Below, in pieces: positions 31,841 to 43,900 of a DNA stretch of 64,000 nt. Under the pieces are notes generated by a model that saw only the letters and a list, made by a program, of their open reading frames with translations, was not told the DNA's origin and searched no databases. The stretch covers positions 1,001,830-1,065,829 of the forward strand of contig MNCI01010116.1 in the NCBI GenBank assembly GCA_015680685.1, given 5' to 3'. A program made the translations under genes and the position numbers. Source of the stretch: Gnetum montanum (lineage: Eukaryota; Streptophyta; Gnetopsida; Gnetales; Gnetaceae). Positions within the stretch are counted from its first letter, which is position 1. Each line of letters starts with the position of its first letter.

Positions 31841-33560
31841 TGATTGAAAACATTGGTGGCTGGAACACTGAGAGGTTAGTGGGCGTATAGTATAACCCTA
31901 AGTCTGTATGAGGGCCATGCTAGAAATAGAGATGGGGTGCCCTAAATAGTCTTGTCAACAGAATACAGACTTATAAGGTGTTAAGATGAATGCATGTGAA
32001 AGGAGTTTATACAATGTTATTGATGGGAACTAGGGCTGGCCAAGCCAGAGCATAGTAGAGTATCTTGGCCCGAGAACAATAGTGTAAATGTGCAAATGCA
32101 TATGAAATAACAAGAAAATGCAAGTGCTATGCTAAATTCTAGAGGAAAATTGCTCAAAAATGCAATAAAATTAGAAAATGAAAGTGCACTACCCTAAATG
32201 GGGAAGCATAGCAATTGCAAGAAAAGAGATGAGAGTGGTACGTTGTGTATAGATAAGCACAGTAGTAGCATAGCAGTGTAGTTACAATCTCTACTGATGT
32301 CTGCCATGGGCACTAAACCTATCGGGTTGGCTATTGCTGGGTTCTGCTAGTATAGTGGTGAATTGCAGGCTAGATAGTATGCACCAGTTGTTCGACAGGG
32401 TTTTGAAGTATGCCAAAGTGCTAATTGTGCTCGAATGTTCAAGTGCAAGAGTGCCAAAGGATGCTGAGAATGCCAAAATGCCCAATGCACTTTTGAATTT
32501 CCAACCCCTCAAATGCTAAACATAGGGGTATTTATATGGCTAGGGTTAGAGTGAAATGCAGATCAAGTACCATACGACATGAGGGTAGATGGGGCTACAA
32601 TAGACCGAGCTATTCTCTCAAGGGATTAGCAAGTGCTACACTCTAGAGTAATATAATGGATCCCCAGAGACTTCTAGACTATGACTACGTTGCCAAGACT
32701 ACATGTGCTAGAGTTTGAATGACTGCAATGTCCTTGCAATTAATGTAAAAATGGTGAAACTTGGAGGTTATGCTTTGGAACTATGTCTTCCCCTCTTTTA
32801 AGTATGATCAAGCATAGGTAAATTTTGTGGGACCAATGGGGAATGCAAAAGAGATACAAATTGTTGATCTTGCTTGCTAGAGGAATGTTGGAGTTGAGAT
32901 GAAGGTTGATGTTGAGCCCTAGAGGCTTTTGAAGGCCGTCAGAGGCTTTTCTTTAGTGTTACATTGGCTATGCTCTAGAGCGTAGCACAACACTTAGTAA
33001 AATTTTGCAAATACTTAATGTCCAGCACTGGCTACACTAACTACACTCTAGAGCATAGAAGAGCATAGTAGGGATGCTTAGAAAAATTTGATAGAATCTA
33101 CAATTTTCTTTCATGCTATGTTGGCTATGCTTTGTGGTGTAGTAGGAGGAGTAGCCTTAGGAGTTCAAAAATTTGCTAAATGTCTCTTCCATGCTAACCT
33201 AGCTTGACAGCTTTTTGCTTGACACTTAGGCAAAACTGGCCACTAAAATGTATGCTACGCTGGCTACACTCTAAAGTGTAGCAACCTTGGGAGTTAGAGA
33301 ATTTTTCAAACTAATTTTTTTATCCCAAGCCACCCTGATAATCTTTGGCTTAGCCCTTAAGCAAACTAGTCATGGAAGTGTGTGCTATGTCGGCTACACT
33401 CTAGAGTGTAGTAGGTAGTGTGAGAGCATAGTAGAACACTTAGAAAACTTTTCATGCAATTACTATTAACACTTAGAATATCTAGCAAAATTGGCCTTAA
33501 TGCATGCTACACTAGCTATGTTAGGGAGCGTAACACCAACAATTAGAAAAATTTTCCAAG
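31841..33560 (-). repeat. 3' LTR region of G1 (minus strand)
   Basis: The outer end begins TGATTGAAAACATTGGTGG, matching TGACACCTGAAAACATCGG in G2 at about 48066. A minus-strand TATAAATA lies at 32529-32536. U3, at higher coordinates, carries palindromic CTAYRCTCTAGAGYGTAG units near 32640, 32970, 33040, 33265, 33393 and a variant near 33510. I cannot fix the inner end; homology with G2 continues beyond 33600. Confidence 0.65.
32529..32536 (-). promoter_or_regulatory. TATA box of G1 3' LTR
   Basis: Minus-strand TATAAATA followed by CCCC. G2 has TATGAATA at the same place (58272-58279), so that box is mutated. Confidence 0.6.
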
Positions 33561-35084
33561 TTTTGACACTTAGACAAATTTGCAGTTAAAGTGCTGAAGC
33601 TTGGAATTGGTGGTGTTTCATTGGCCCCTCTTTGTTGATGTCTGGAGGAGTGGCCCAAGAGATGTCGATAAAGAGTACAAAACACCACCACAAATATGAC
33701 ACCAACATTGCTCATTAGTATTTGATTAGACAATGCTTCATCATGCTTGAGAGTGCTAAGGGAATAAAGTATGGTAGGAATTAGGTTAAGGAGATGGATT
33801 AAGGGATAGTAAGCAGGAGGAATGCTCATTGGGCATGAAACTGTAGGATTCGACACCATGATGGCTTATTAGCAAATCATGATCCCTTGTTAGAGTGCTT
33901 GTGAGGAAGTCAAAATATGGAGATGGCTTTCCCTTGAAATTTTGACCTCTTGTCAGAGTGCTTGTGAGACGATCGATCTAGGGGTGGACTAGTTGCAAAA
34001 CGACAACTTTGATATTTTTTCTTGGGCACTTGTTTTGTTTAATTATTTTCTCTTTTTTTTTGTGTTTCCAATTGGACTACATGCTACCCAATAGAATTTT
34101 CTTAGAGGTAGCCACGTTGCATCTATAGGATAGGTGTTTCCTCCCCAGGATGAATTGTGTTACATCCACTCAGGCTTTGAATAGCCTACAAAGGCTTCCC
34201 ATGGGATGAGGTACGTTACATCCAACATGGATTCTATGGCTAATTGAAATAAGGGTGCCATGTGCATCAGCAAAGCTTACTAGGAAAGTTTGGTAGATGT
34301 GAGATAAAAGAAAGGGCACATGAAAATAGGCTATGGCAAAGTAGAAGGTATGTGCACTCTTGAGCAACTTGATGAGTCAAAGTGGACACATCAGAGAAGT
34401 GTGGTGACTTGTTACCACAGTGAAACACATCTTTAAATGACCACCATTGATGTTTCATCTTTCAAATGCAACATAGAGAAAATAAGAAAAACAACCATAC
34501 CATGTGAAATGAGAGAAAACTCTTGTTTGATAGGACACTGCAAGGGTTGCGAGTGTTGTGTTAGTTGTAGGTTCATGCAATTTCTAAAATAGGAAAGAAA
34601 GTATGGGTGCTAGTGCTAGTAGGCTATAAAAGCTCTAGCAACAACATTAGAAGTGAGCAACCAAGTGGCTAAGGGCATTGGCGATGCAGGTGCTTATGAC
34701 TCCTCATTAAGGACAGGAGCTAGAAAATCCAATAGCTAGGCCACAGTACTACTAGTAGTGTTGTGGCTAGAGGATGGTAGTGTTGTGGTTGGGCCACAGG
34801 ACTACTAGTACTCCAGCAAGTGATGTTGATAGTGAGAGCTCCAACCAAGATGATTGGTGATGGTGGTGATAGCTTCGAAAGGTTAGCAAGATGCCTTAAG
34901 GCATATTTGGAGGATCAGCAAAATGTCGAGGGTGGTGATGCTACAAATGTTCTAGAGTCCTTTTCTTGATGACATGAAATTTATTCTAGAATTGCAATGC
35001 CCCACCCAACCTTTCCCGAGAGGTGTAGGTAGGAAATGGAGGGTTGTAAGTGTTTCTGCTCGCTTGTCCGTAGAACTGTACATG
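33561..35084. other. 3' region of G1, no gene seen
   Basis: Homologous to 59380-60960 in G2. Recognisable blocks include GGAGTGGCCCAAGAGA near 33645 and a T-rich tract at 34035-34060. Near 34680-34860 an ACTACTAGTA-containing phrase is repeated. Frames here are short and not conserved between the two copies. Confidence 0.55.
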
Positions 35085-35400
35085 TTGAACTATGTGTGCT
35101 AAACTATGAACCTAGTTTAAGGTTCTAGTAGACCACATGATGTGCTAGTTTAAGGTCCTAGCAGACCGTGAACCTAGTTTAAGGTCTTGGGAAACCGTGA
35201 TGTGCTAGTTTATAGTCCTAGCAGATTGCTATGTGCTATTTTAATGTCATAGCAGATGGTGGATTAATAGTTTAAGGTCATGGCAGAGCATGTTGTGGGT
35301 GCCAGTTTAATATCATAGCCTAAGGACATTCTATGTCATTTTAACATCATAGCAGATGTTCTGTGCTAATTTAATGTTGTAGTGGATGTTTTCTTAGCTT
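35085..35400. repeat. TAGTTTAAGGTCCTAGCAGA repeats (G1)
   Basis: At least seven variants of CTAGTTTAAGGTCCTAGCAG follow each other at roughly 35-45 base intervals. G2 has the same array at 60970-61320, just beyond the integrase end, and short versions occur at 39070-39100 and 44530-44720. Confidence 0.75.
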
Positions 35401-35609
35401 GCTATGTTGATGCTGCATGTCAAGCATAGTAGGGGTTGAGGTACGAATGGTTGATTGGGTTGGAAAACTCATTACCATTTAGATCAGTAAGCTTGAATAC
35501 TCCATTGTCATAGGCCTTTATAACTAAGAAAGGCCCTTCCTAGTTGGTTGCAAATTGGTCTACAGGTTCATGAACAACTTTGAGAACTAGGTTCCCTTTC
35601 GTGATCGGG

Positions 35610-36560
35610 CATTGATGCTAATTGTGACAGTGCTTTTGTCGTTGCTTTTCTTGGTACCACTCGATGTAATCAAGTGTTTGCATGTGCTCCTTCTCTATAG
35701 AGTCAAGGTTAATGGTTCTCAACTTGTCATTTTGAACCTCATCAATGAAGCTTGAGAGGATTATATGGAGTGATGGGACTTGCAATTCAAGAGGCAACAT
35801 TGCTTTAGATCCATACATAAGGCTATATGGTGTCTTACTGGTTGCTATTCTTCATGTCGTGTCATAGGCCCATAGCTCATAGAACAGTTACTCATGCCAT
35901 CATCATTTGCTACTGCTAAGCATCTTTTTTAGAAGGTTGACAATGACTTTGTTTGTAGCCTCCACTTGGCCATTTTCCTATGGGTAGTATGGTGATGAAA
36001 AAGAATGTTTGATGCCAAAGTTTTTGTAGAAGTTTTTGGCTTCTACACTACTAAATTGTGACCTGTTTTCTATTACTAGAGTCATGGGTAGATTGAATCA
36101 GGTCACTATGTTGTCAAAGATAAATTTGCAAACCTGTTGTGACATCATTTTCCTAAGGGGAATGACTTCAATCCATTTGGTAAAGTATTTAGTTGTAGTT
36201 ATGATGAAGCTATGTCTTATGAAAGACTTAGGCATGATAGGTCCTATGATGTCCAATCCCCAACATTGGAACGACCATGTGATCTACATGGTATATAGTT
36301 TAGTGGGTGGCACGTGCATTACATTGCCATGTCGCTGATACATGTTACACATCTTGACCTTGGAAACACAATTGCACTCCATGTAAGGCCAATAGTAGCC
36401 TACCTATTTGATTTTTGCCACCATTTCCCTAGGTGCTATGAGACCTCCACACAGTCCCTTGTGGACTTGATCAATGATTATTTGCACTTTGCTATAACTA
36501 ATGTATGTTAGCAGTATTCTATTTTCAACACAAGGTGCTATCACCTACAAGGATGTACTT
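35610..36560 (-). pseudogene. Integrase of G1
   Basis: The core begins with WGLDIIGPIMPKS near 36230-36270, includes LVIENRSQF near 36070, where most Ty3/gypsy integrases have SDNG or TDNG, and then ENGQVEATNKVI with the catalytic glutamate. The C-terminal part (35618-35818) has MYGSKAMLPLELQVPSL, matching the YGxEAxLPxE word of Tat integrases. The second catalytic aspartate is thus glutamate, and G2 has the same change. Stops and frameshifts break the frame. Confidence 0.8.
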
Positions 36561-36759
36561 CCATGACCATTCTCACACTACATCTTTTTGGGTAGTGGTT
36601 AGGTGTTGTGGAGGCTCATCTTGTTGAAGGTACATCTTAATATCATCATACCACTCCTGTGCACGAGCTGTGCTTATCGTGGTTATGGATGCGATGCTTG
36701 TTGGTTGAGTAATAGGTTTAGTGCAATCTATTACTAAAGAGGGATAGGCATGAAACATG

Positions 36760-37180
36760 TTGGACGTTATGCTTAAAGATAAGGTAGCTAATGTGTCAAC
36801 AATGGTGTTCTCATTATGGGGAATATGTTGGATATCTATGGTTGCAAATTGCTTGAGCAGCTACTTTGCCAAGTCATAGTAAGGTTGTAAATGTTGTGCT
36901 TTGTAAGTGTAAACCTTTTTAATTTGGTTAAAAACTAACTATGAATCACCTCGGACTGCTAAGTTTTGGATTCTTAGATCACATGCTGCTAAGACACCTC
37001 TAAGGAGACCTTCATACTCCACTACATTGTTGGTGAAATAAAATGCAAAGTGATACACGAAGGGTTGGATCTCCCTAGAGGGAAACATGATGACGACAAT
37101 GGCACTACCCCCTTGTGAAGTTGAAGCATCATCAAAGTGTAAAACTACCTCAAAGTTTGTAGGCACTTGGCTTATGCTAT
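36760..37180 (-). pseudogene. Archaeal-type RNase H of G1
   Basis: The frame at 36939-37241 has VVLHFDDASTSQGGSAIVVI, then FTNNVVEYEGLLRGVLAACD, IQNLAVRGDS and, after a stop, HIPHNENTIVDTLATLSLS. D, E, D and D are all present at the places expected for this RNase H. Tat-lineage elements carry it as a second RNase H between the ordinary one and integrase. It degrades RNA in RNA-DNA hybrids. The active-site residues survive but at least one stop (after RGDS) interrupts the domain. Confidence 0.8.
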
Positions 37181-37244
37181 TAACATGCTCATCCAGAAAT
37201 TCTAGATCTATTGTCTCTTGATCATCAATTGGCGAAGCCATGAG

Positions 37245-38450
37245 TTGTGTGACTATTACTTGACCTTTTGTGGATGCTTAGACTATGTAGTGCAGGTCAA
37301 ACTCTATGGTTATTGATTTGAATCATGCAATTTAACTACCTTTGTATATGTTTAAGGTAATAGCCTAGAGTATGTTACTTTTGCAAATGATGTTAACCTG
37401 ACTGTTGAAAAGATACTACCTCCACTTCTTAAGTGTGAAGACTAGGGCAAGGCAGTTCTTCTCCATATCATTGTATTTTGCTTTGTGGGCCACTAGCACA
37501 TGGCTTAGGTAGTAAACAAAGACCTCTGAGCCATCATCTTTCTTTTGACAAAGTAGAGAAGTAATGGACATGTCTGAGATTGCAAGGTAGATGTCAAATG
37601 ACTTATCTCCTTGAGGAGGGTAGATTGTTGGAATTTGGACAACTCCTTTTTAAGGTTGTCAAATGCCTATTGGCATTGAGTTATCCACTCAAAGTGGATC
37701 CCATTTTTGAGCAAATGTTACATTGGCTGTAACTTATTAGTTAACCTTGCGATAAACCTATGAATGAATTGCAATATGCCTTGTAACCCATGTAGCTCCT
37801 TAAGGTTTCTTGGTGGTGCTAAGTTGGTGATAGGCTGAACCTTATCAGGGTCTACATGTATGCTTGCCTCTGATACTACAAAGTCCAACATGTGATTTCT
37901 CTTGATGCCGAAGAAACACTTCTTGGGGTTTAGCCTAAGGTCATGTCTAAGGAGACATTTGAGGACATGGTCCAAGCTGTTTGCATGGTTGTGAGCGACC
38001 TTGGACTTAACTGCTATGTCATTGACATAATCATTAAGCAAGTCTAGTAAATAATCACTAAAGATATACATCATTGCATGTTGGTAGGTTGCTCTTGCAT
38101 TGTTTAGTTCGAAAGGCATCATTATGTAGCAAAACATACCCTAAGGGGTCATAAAGGTTGTACTAAGCTAGTGCTCCAGGTTGATCCAAATCTAGTTATA
38201 CCCTGAGAACCCATCCATGAAGGACAACAAGGCATGACTAGCCATAATATCAATGAGATGGTCAATACTAGGCAATAGGAAATCATCTTTGATGGTCATC
38301 TTATTTAGGTCTTGGAAGTTTATGCAAATGCGTATACTTCCATTTTTCTTAGGGATAACTATGATGTCTAAAACCCACTTTGCGTAGTCAACTATCTGGA
38401 TGAAAACAGGCTTGTAAAGCTTTGTGATTTCATCACAAACTGCCAAGCCA
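37245..38450 (-). pseudogene. Reverse transcriptase-RNase H of G1
   Basis: RT begins KWVLDIIVIPKKNGSIRICI, continues LNKMTIKDDFLLPSIDHLID and FMDGFSGYN (38192-38446), then MPFELNNARATYQHAMMYIF and LLNDYVNDIAVKSK (37718-38137). The catalytic YVDD is YVND at 38018-38029, so one metal-binding aspartate is lost; G2 keeps YVDD. RNase H follows with FDIYLAISDMSITSLL, VFVYYLSHVLVAHKAKYNDM and KNCLALVFTLKKWR, and STKGQVIVTQLMASP leads into the second RNase H, as in Tat elements. Confidence 0.85.
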
Positions 38451-38990
38451 CCTCAGGTTTGACCTTGTAGGCTTTTTTTTAATTGGTTTTACTCATGGAT
38501 CAAGGATAATGTTATGTTGTATTATGCAAGGGTCTAGGCTTGGCATGTCCTCTTAGGATCATGAAAATGCCTTGACATTATATTGAGGACTTTAGTGATG
38601 CTTTGTGTGAGTTGAGGCTCTAACAAGAAACTAAGTTTCAATGTCTTTGCCTCACCTCTTTGCATTATTGCAGGGACTTCAATGAGGGGATCCTTGGTTA
38701 TGTCACATGCCTCTAGATCTAGAGCTCTAATTAGATGGTTTGGCCAATCCAGTGATGCCTCTAGGGATGCTACATGTATGTCATAGGCTATGGGCTCAAA
38801 GTCTAGGAATTCAGTGTTAATGCATCACGTGGAATAGCCATAAGGTCCAATCAAAACCAAGGGTAAATGAAGATGCCTGTATGTGCTCATGTTGCAATCC
38901 TACCAAGAATCCTAGAAAAGAACTAGAAAAATGTCAAGAAAAACTTGTCTTAATAAAGTAGAATGCATAAGATAAGGAAGACATTACTAT
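38451..38990 (-). pseudogene. Protease-RT linker of G1
   Basis: Minus-strand reading gives FLDFEPIAYDIHVASLEASL, LEACDITKDPLIEVPAIMQR and AKTLKLSFLLEPQLTQSITK with few stops. It leads directly into RT. No catalytic motif is present. The polyprotein is lost near 38990. Confidence 0.5.
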
Positions 38991-39324
38991 AAAAAATTCA
39001 CCTAACTGTGCAATTGTGGGATCAAGTAAGCAAGTTTGGGAACCAATTTGGGGCCTTGGTAGGCCATAGGATTGCCAGTTTAAGGTCATAGTGGACCATG
39101 GATTGCACGAGATGCATCGGTTTAGGCAAGGCTAGAAAATTTTGAAATGTGGGATTAGGCTAGGTGTTTACTAGGCAACTAGAAAAAAATGCAAAAAAAT
39201 TTCTAAGTCTAGGAATGTTAAAGTTAGAAAACTTTTCTAACTCTGGGTGCTATGCTCGCCCCATGTGATGTGCAGGACATGGGATAGTACCCAAGTAGGT
39301 GATGTGTCAATTACCCTAGAAGGG

Positions 39325-39332
39325 TATAAATA
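39325..39332 (+). promoter_or_regulatory. Plus-strand TATA box upstream of the antisense gene
   Basis: GGGTATAAATAGG is a strong TATA match about 1.6 kb before the likely ATG at 40938, on the same strand as that gene. Confidence 0.45.
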
Positions 39333-40184
39333 GGTGTTTTTACCATGGTCAACCTATCATTTTCAAGAGTAAAAAAAAACTGAGAAGTCACCAAGCATAG
39401 TGCAGCTAGAGCAAAGAGAGTTAGAGCATAGTGATGAAGATGAAGAAAACTAGAGCATAACCACTGACCATGATGCACCATAGTGAATGTCAACACCTCA
39501 ACCTCACCAACGTGGATGAGGGAGAACATGCATTAAGACACCTCCCCAGGGCATGCATAGAGGAGCAAAGGGAGACATTGTCAGCTAGGTACAATGCTAT
39601 GCTCTACGCTTGCAAATTTTTTTCTTTTAGTTTTTACACATTATTTATGTGGGGGTTTGGGTTTTAGGGGCGACCTGCCCTAGGTAGGAACCACCACCAT
39701 CGTCATGGCTACCATGGCAGTCATGACCTAGAAAAGGGAATGCATGTGTGGGTGATGGGATTTGTGGGTTTATAATTTTTATATTGTCTTGGATTTTCTA
39801 CATGTGATGGGAGGTGAGGGTTTCTTGCGCATCACATGGGACACAAGATAGGGTTGAAATGGATTTTTCTTTTTTATATTCTCTTAGCTACAATTAAGAT
39901 GGTTTCACCCTGGGACGAGGAGGGAAGAAAAATAGTAGATTTTCTCCCAATGGGTATGCAGGTGAGCATGACATGTAGGTGAGGTATTGTAGAAGGTAGG
40001 GGCATGTGGGAAGGATGAAAGGCATGAGAACACAAAGCATGATAAAGAGGACTAAATGGCGTCGAGTGCTAGAGTGTAATGGATTGGGCAAGGTGACAGT
40101 AAGGATCATGGTTATGTCTCACCTAATACATGCTATGTACATGCTATGCTTTAAAGAGTTGGAATAAATTCTAGACTTTCTCGT

Positions 40185-40500
40185 TTGAAGGTTACACTCT
40201 CAAGAGCATGACAAAAAGTTAGAAAAATCTTAAAAATTTTAAGGGTTACTCTTTGTGGAGAGCATAACCAATAGTTAAAAAAATTTTGAAATCTTCAAGG
40301 GTTACACTCTACAGAGAGCATAGCCAATAGTTGATTTTTTTTTTTTTTTGCAATTTCCGAGGGTTACACTTTTTGGGGACCGTAACCAATGGTTATAATG
40401 TTTTTGCAATTTTCAAGGGTTATGCTATGGAAAGCGTAACCAATAGTTAGAAATAATTTTTAATGTTTTTAAGGGTTATGCTCCTTATAAGAGTTAGAAA
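40185..40500. repeat. Minisatellite of about 60-base units
   Basis: Five to six units built on AAGGGTTACACTCT, a spacer, AGAGCATAACCAATAGTT and an A/T-rich run follow one another. Sequence drifts between units. One unit holds a run of 16 T near 40336-40352. Confidence 0.75.
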
Positions 40501-40937
40501 ATATACCCATTTTTATGCTATCTAGAGTTGTCAAATATGAAAAGTTAATGTTGGACATGAAAAATGCTAAGTGCAAATGTGAAATAGGGATGTTAGTGCT
40601 ATGCCTTGTTAAGGACTAGGCGCATTAGATGGGTATGTTGACATCCCTTTCCCACGGGGTTCATGAGGGAAGCTAAGGGTTCTAATAATGTGCTAAGCAT
40701 AATTTTGATGCATTTTTTGTGTGTATCCAATCCTAACACTCTGTTTTTCCTTTTGTGGCTATAGGGTACTATTGAAGCCCATCCTTGTTGTGGTGGAGTT
40801 GGTGGGTATCTTATGTTGTATGAGCAAACTTGTACCAAATGTACCTACACCAGACATGTGTGTGAGTTACCAAGTAGTGTGGGTCACTAGAATTCCTACT
40901 CTGACACTTCAGTGTGATGATGTAGTCACACTTAGCA

Positions 40938-43900
40938 ATGGAAGCGGCCAACATCATCATAGAAACATTATTTCCTAGGGAAAATCTAGGCATCCTAAGA
41001 ATTATGTCTGATGAGCCTCCTACTAGTGATGGAGTAGGGAGTTTAGGCTAGGGCCCTAGGGGTATTAGGCCTTTATCTAGGATTTGGTAGATGCCAAAAT
41101 TCCAATGCTATAATAAGAGAAACACCTTGTTTGTTACTCGACGAGTACTCACTCTTTTCTGGAACCCACTTGGGATAGTATATTATGCTAGAGGATGAGT
41201 CCTTTTACAATTTTTTGCACTATTTGTTTGATTATGACTCACATGAGGATGCTAACTACTTATGTCTATTTCCAGATTTATTGTTGACACACTTGGTCTT
41301 CATGAGGAGGAGCGGGCCTTGAACTTGACTTGCACTACCCTGTAAGAATTCTCATCCTTTGAGAATGTCTATGTAGAAATGATTGGATAGATTGGATCCA
41401 ACCTAGGAAAATACCCTCATCGATACCCTAAGGCCTATGGGAGGTATCAAACCTATGGCTGGTTGGATGCTGAATGGGTGACTAGTGTACCGAGCGTAGA
41501 GGAGGTCTTAGTGCCACCACCACCATCTTGCACACCATTCATGCCACATAAGTAATTCATCATTCTTTTATGTATTTGCTACTTTGATTTTCTCATGATT
41601 TTAATTTTGCCTTTGCCCATTGTAGTTGTGGTCACTTTAGGAGAGGTCACGGTGGCTACAATAGGCCGCATTGAGGCTACCCTCATCATGAAGTATGGTG
41701 ATGTCAAGGGTTCATAGCATTGGTTGTGCCATGAGGCCCCAGTGGAGTTAACTAGCAGGGTTTAATGGGTTGGGCTAATGGACCATTTCTTGGCCCTTAG
41801 CCTAAGCATCCTAGTGGCTGAGATGGTTACAATAATTGACTTCTTTAGTGAGAGTGCCAATTATTTCATTATGCAGGCCCATGGTATGTGGATGATTTTT
41901 GACCTTATAGATGATTTCTTTGTGGACCTCTTCAGCCTTCCCTTTGAGGGTCCACTAGTTGCTAAAAAAATCAACAAAGAGATGGATCATAGATGGGACA
42001 TTGAGGAGTGGCTGGGCACTTCTAAGTCCCATAAAGGCATACTCATCAAGGAAGTGATATTACCTATGGTTCACCACCTTTATCCAATCTTTCGTGTGTG
42101 TGCATTCCCAAAGCTTCTCTCACAAGGGAAAATTCTTGGAGTGGAGCATGCATGGGTGATGAAGGACTTGGTAGAGGAAGTGACATGGTACAATTGGGAT
42201 TTTTACCTTGCCTATGGCCTACATGCTAAAATTATTAGGTTGCACCACAACCTCTAGGTGAGGTTACATGTGCACTTCACATTCTTTGCAGGATGCCTAT
42301 GAAGGTTCACAAAGTTCTTGGTGGTTTAGGAGGATGGACGATGGGTGATGTAAGACTACAAGTAGCTCTCTAGGCTATAGATCCAGCACTTATTCACTAC
42401 CACATGATTGTAGGATACCTTAGAGGAAATTGGTGAGTCATTTTCTGTAATGACTATAGGCCACTTGGGACAATATTACCACTCACGTGGTAGTGTAGGT
42501 GAGGCTCTATTAACTAACATTGGGAATGTAGCTAGAGGGGCATGACTCATTTCTAAGGTAGTGGAATTGTCTAGGACAAAAATTAAGAAGTCACGTCCCA
42601 TAGAGGAGCTTGTACATGAGGTAGAGGAAAACAATAGGAAGATCCACTTAAGATTTTGCGAGTTGTGTTCAAGAATTGTAGGTGAGTATAAGTCATTAGA
42701 TACTACTATAATATGATATGTTATGCTATACTGATCATTAAAAATGCTAATCCTAACCCATGTGAATCATCGAATGTAGGAAAGAGGGCTTCTATGATAG
42801 CATCATAGCCTATAGTGGATGATGTCCCTCCTCAGATTGAGGGACAAGCACCAAAGGAAGACGAGTGAGAAGCCACAAAGGTCCTATGACAATTGGAGGA
42901 AGAAGGGTTGTTATAGTTAGATAAAGGTGAGTTTGAAAATTTCTTTGATGGCATGCAGATGGACAATCCCCTTGCTCTCACATATAAGGGCTTGTTGGGT
43001 AGGAGCTTCACATCACCATATATATATATATATATATATATCTATGTTTGTAAACTCTTGCATCGTTGGTTGTTGGCTGTTTGATAATTACTAAATGTGT
43101 TGTATCACAACTGCAAGTGTTTCTACCAAGGGTCCAGTGTCTACCTCCACTTGCTGCATGTAGCCATGGGTAGAGGCACCTAATAAGTTTACCTTCATGC
43201 AAGGCTTGGTTGAAGACATGATGAACCACATTCAATAGATGAATTCTAAGATCGGTATGTCCATGCTTTCCTACCTTACCTTACTGATTTGCTACTTAGT
43301 CTATGGCTATTATTGTTTTGCCTGTTGTATGACAACAGTTTCCTAGCTTCGGTGGGACCCAAACAAGGTGGCTAGAGTTGATGTCATCCTCAAGTTTTCC
43401 CCTAAATTGGATCAATTTCCCCATCGTGTGTACAATTAGGTAAGCAAGTGCACACTCTCTTTTGCAAGAGCATTGTGGGAATGTAGGCACACCAACAAGC
43501 ATCTGTGGAAGTGGGTACATGAGCTCCAAGATAGGGAAGCAAGCCAAGATGCCAAATTAGAGAACTTGTAGGCCCGTTATTATTTCCTAGTAGCTCATGA
43601 CCAAGGGGATGGTATTTGGCAAATAGCCAAGATTGACTACCCTAGGTATTGGTCAACCATTCATGGCAAAAATGAGGCCACCCGAGAGGTGATCAAGCAA
43701 TAACTACAAATGGATCTACTAGCCAAGAAAAACTAGGACTGGAAGGATTACAGTGCCAAAGTGTATCAATGGCATCAAACTCAAAAAAATCACAAATACC
43801 ACTACAAGTAGGAGTGAGAGGCATACCTTAAAAGGTACAAGGATGAGTTTGTGGAGTTCCATTGTCGCGACATGTTCCTTGATGCAATTGGTGCAATGCG

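Larger units (their letters stand above)
39000..40937 (+). other. Promoter-like and repeat block before the antisense gene
   Basis: It starts with GCCAGTTTAAGGTCATAG-like sequence (39070). A plus-strand TATAAATA lies at 39325-39332 in a context unlike the G LTR boxes. Several TTAGAAAAnTTTTCTAAC phrases occur near 39190-39240. Tandem 60-base repeats occupy 40185-40500. A pyrimidine tract ending in GGCTATAG at 40755-40764 resembles a splice acceptor for a leader intron. It may be an LTR of another plus-strand element or a promoter for the gene that follows. Confidence 0.4.

Noticed and set aside
29260-33540. CRISPR-like spaced repeats
   Set aside because: Repeats are imperfect, unevenly spaced and inside retrotransposon LTRs; there are no cas genes and the DNA is plant-like.
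42258-42291. Intron-like segment with good GT and AG ends
   Set aside because: Only 34 bases long, below the usual minimum for plant introns; left out of the intron list.
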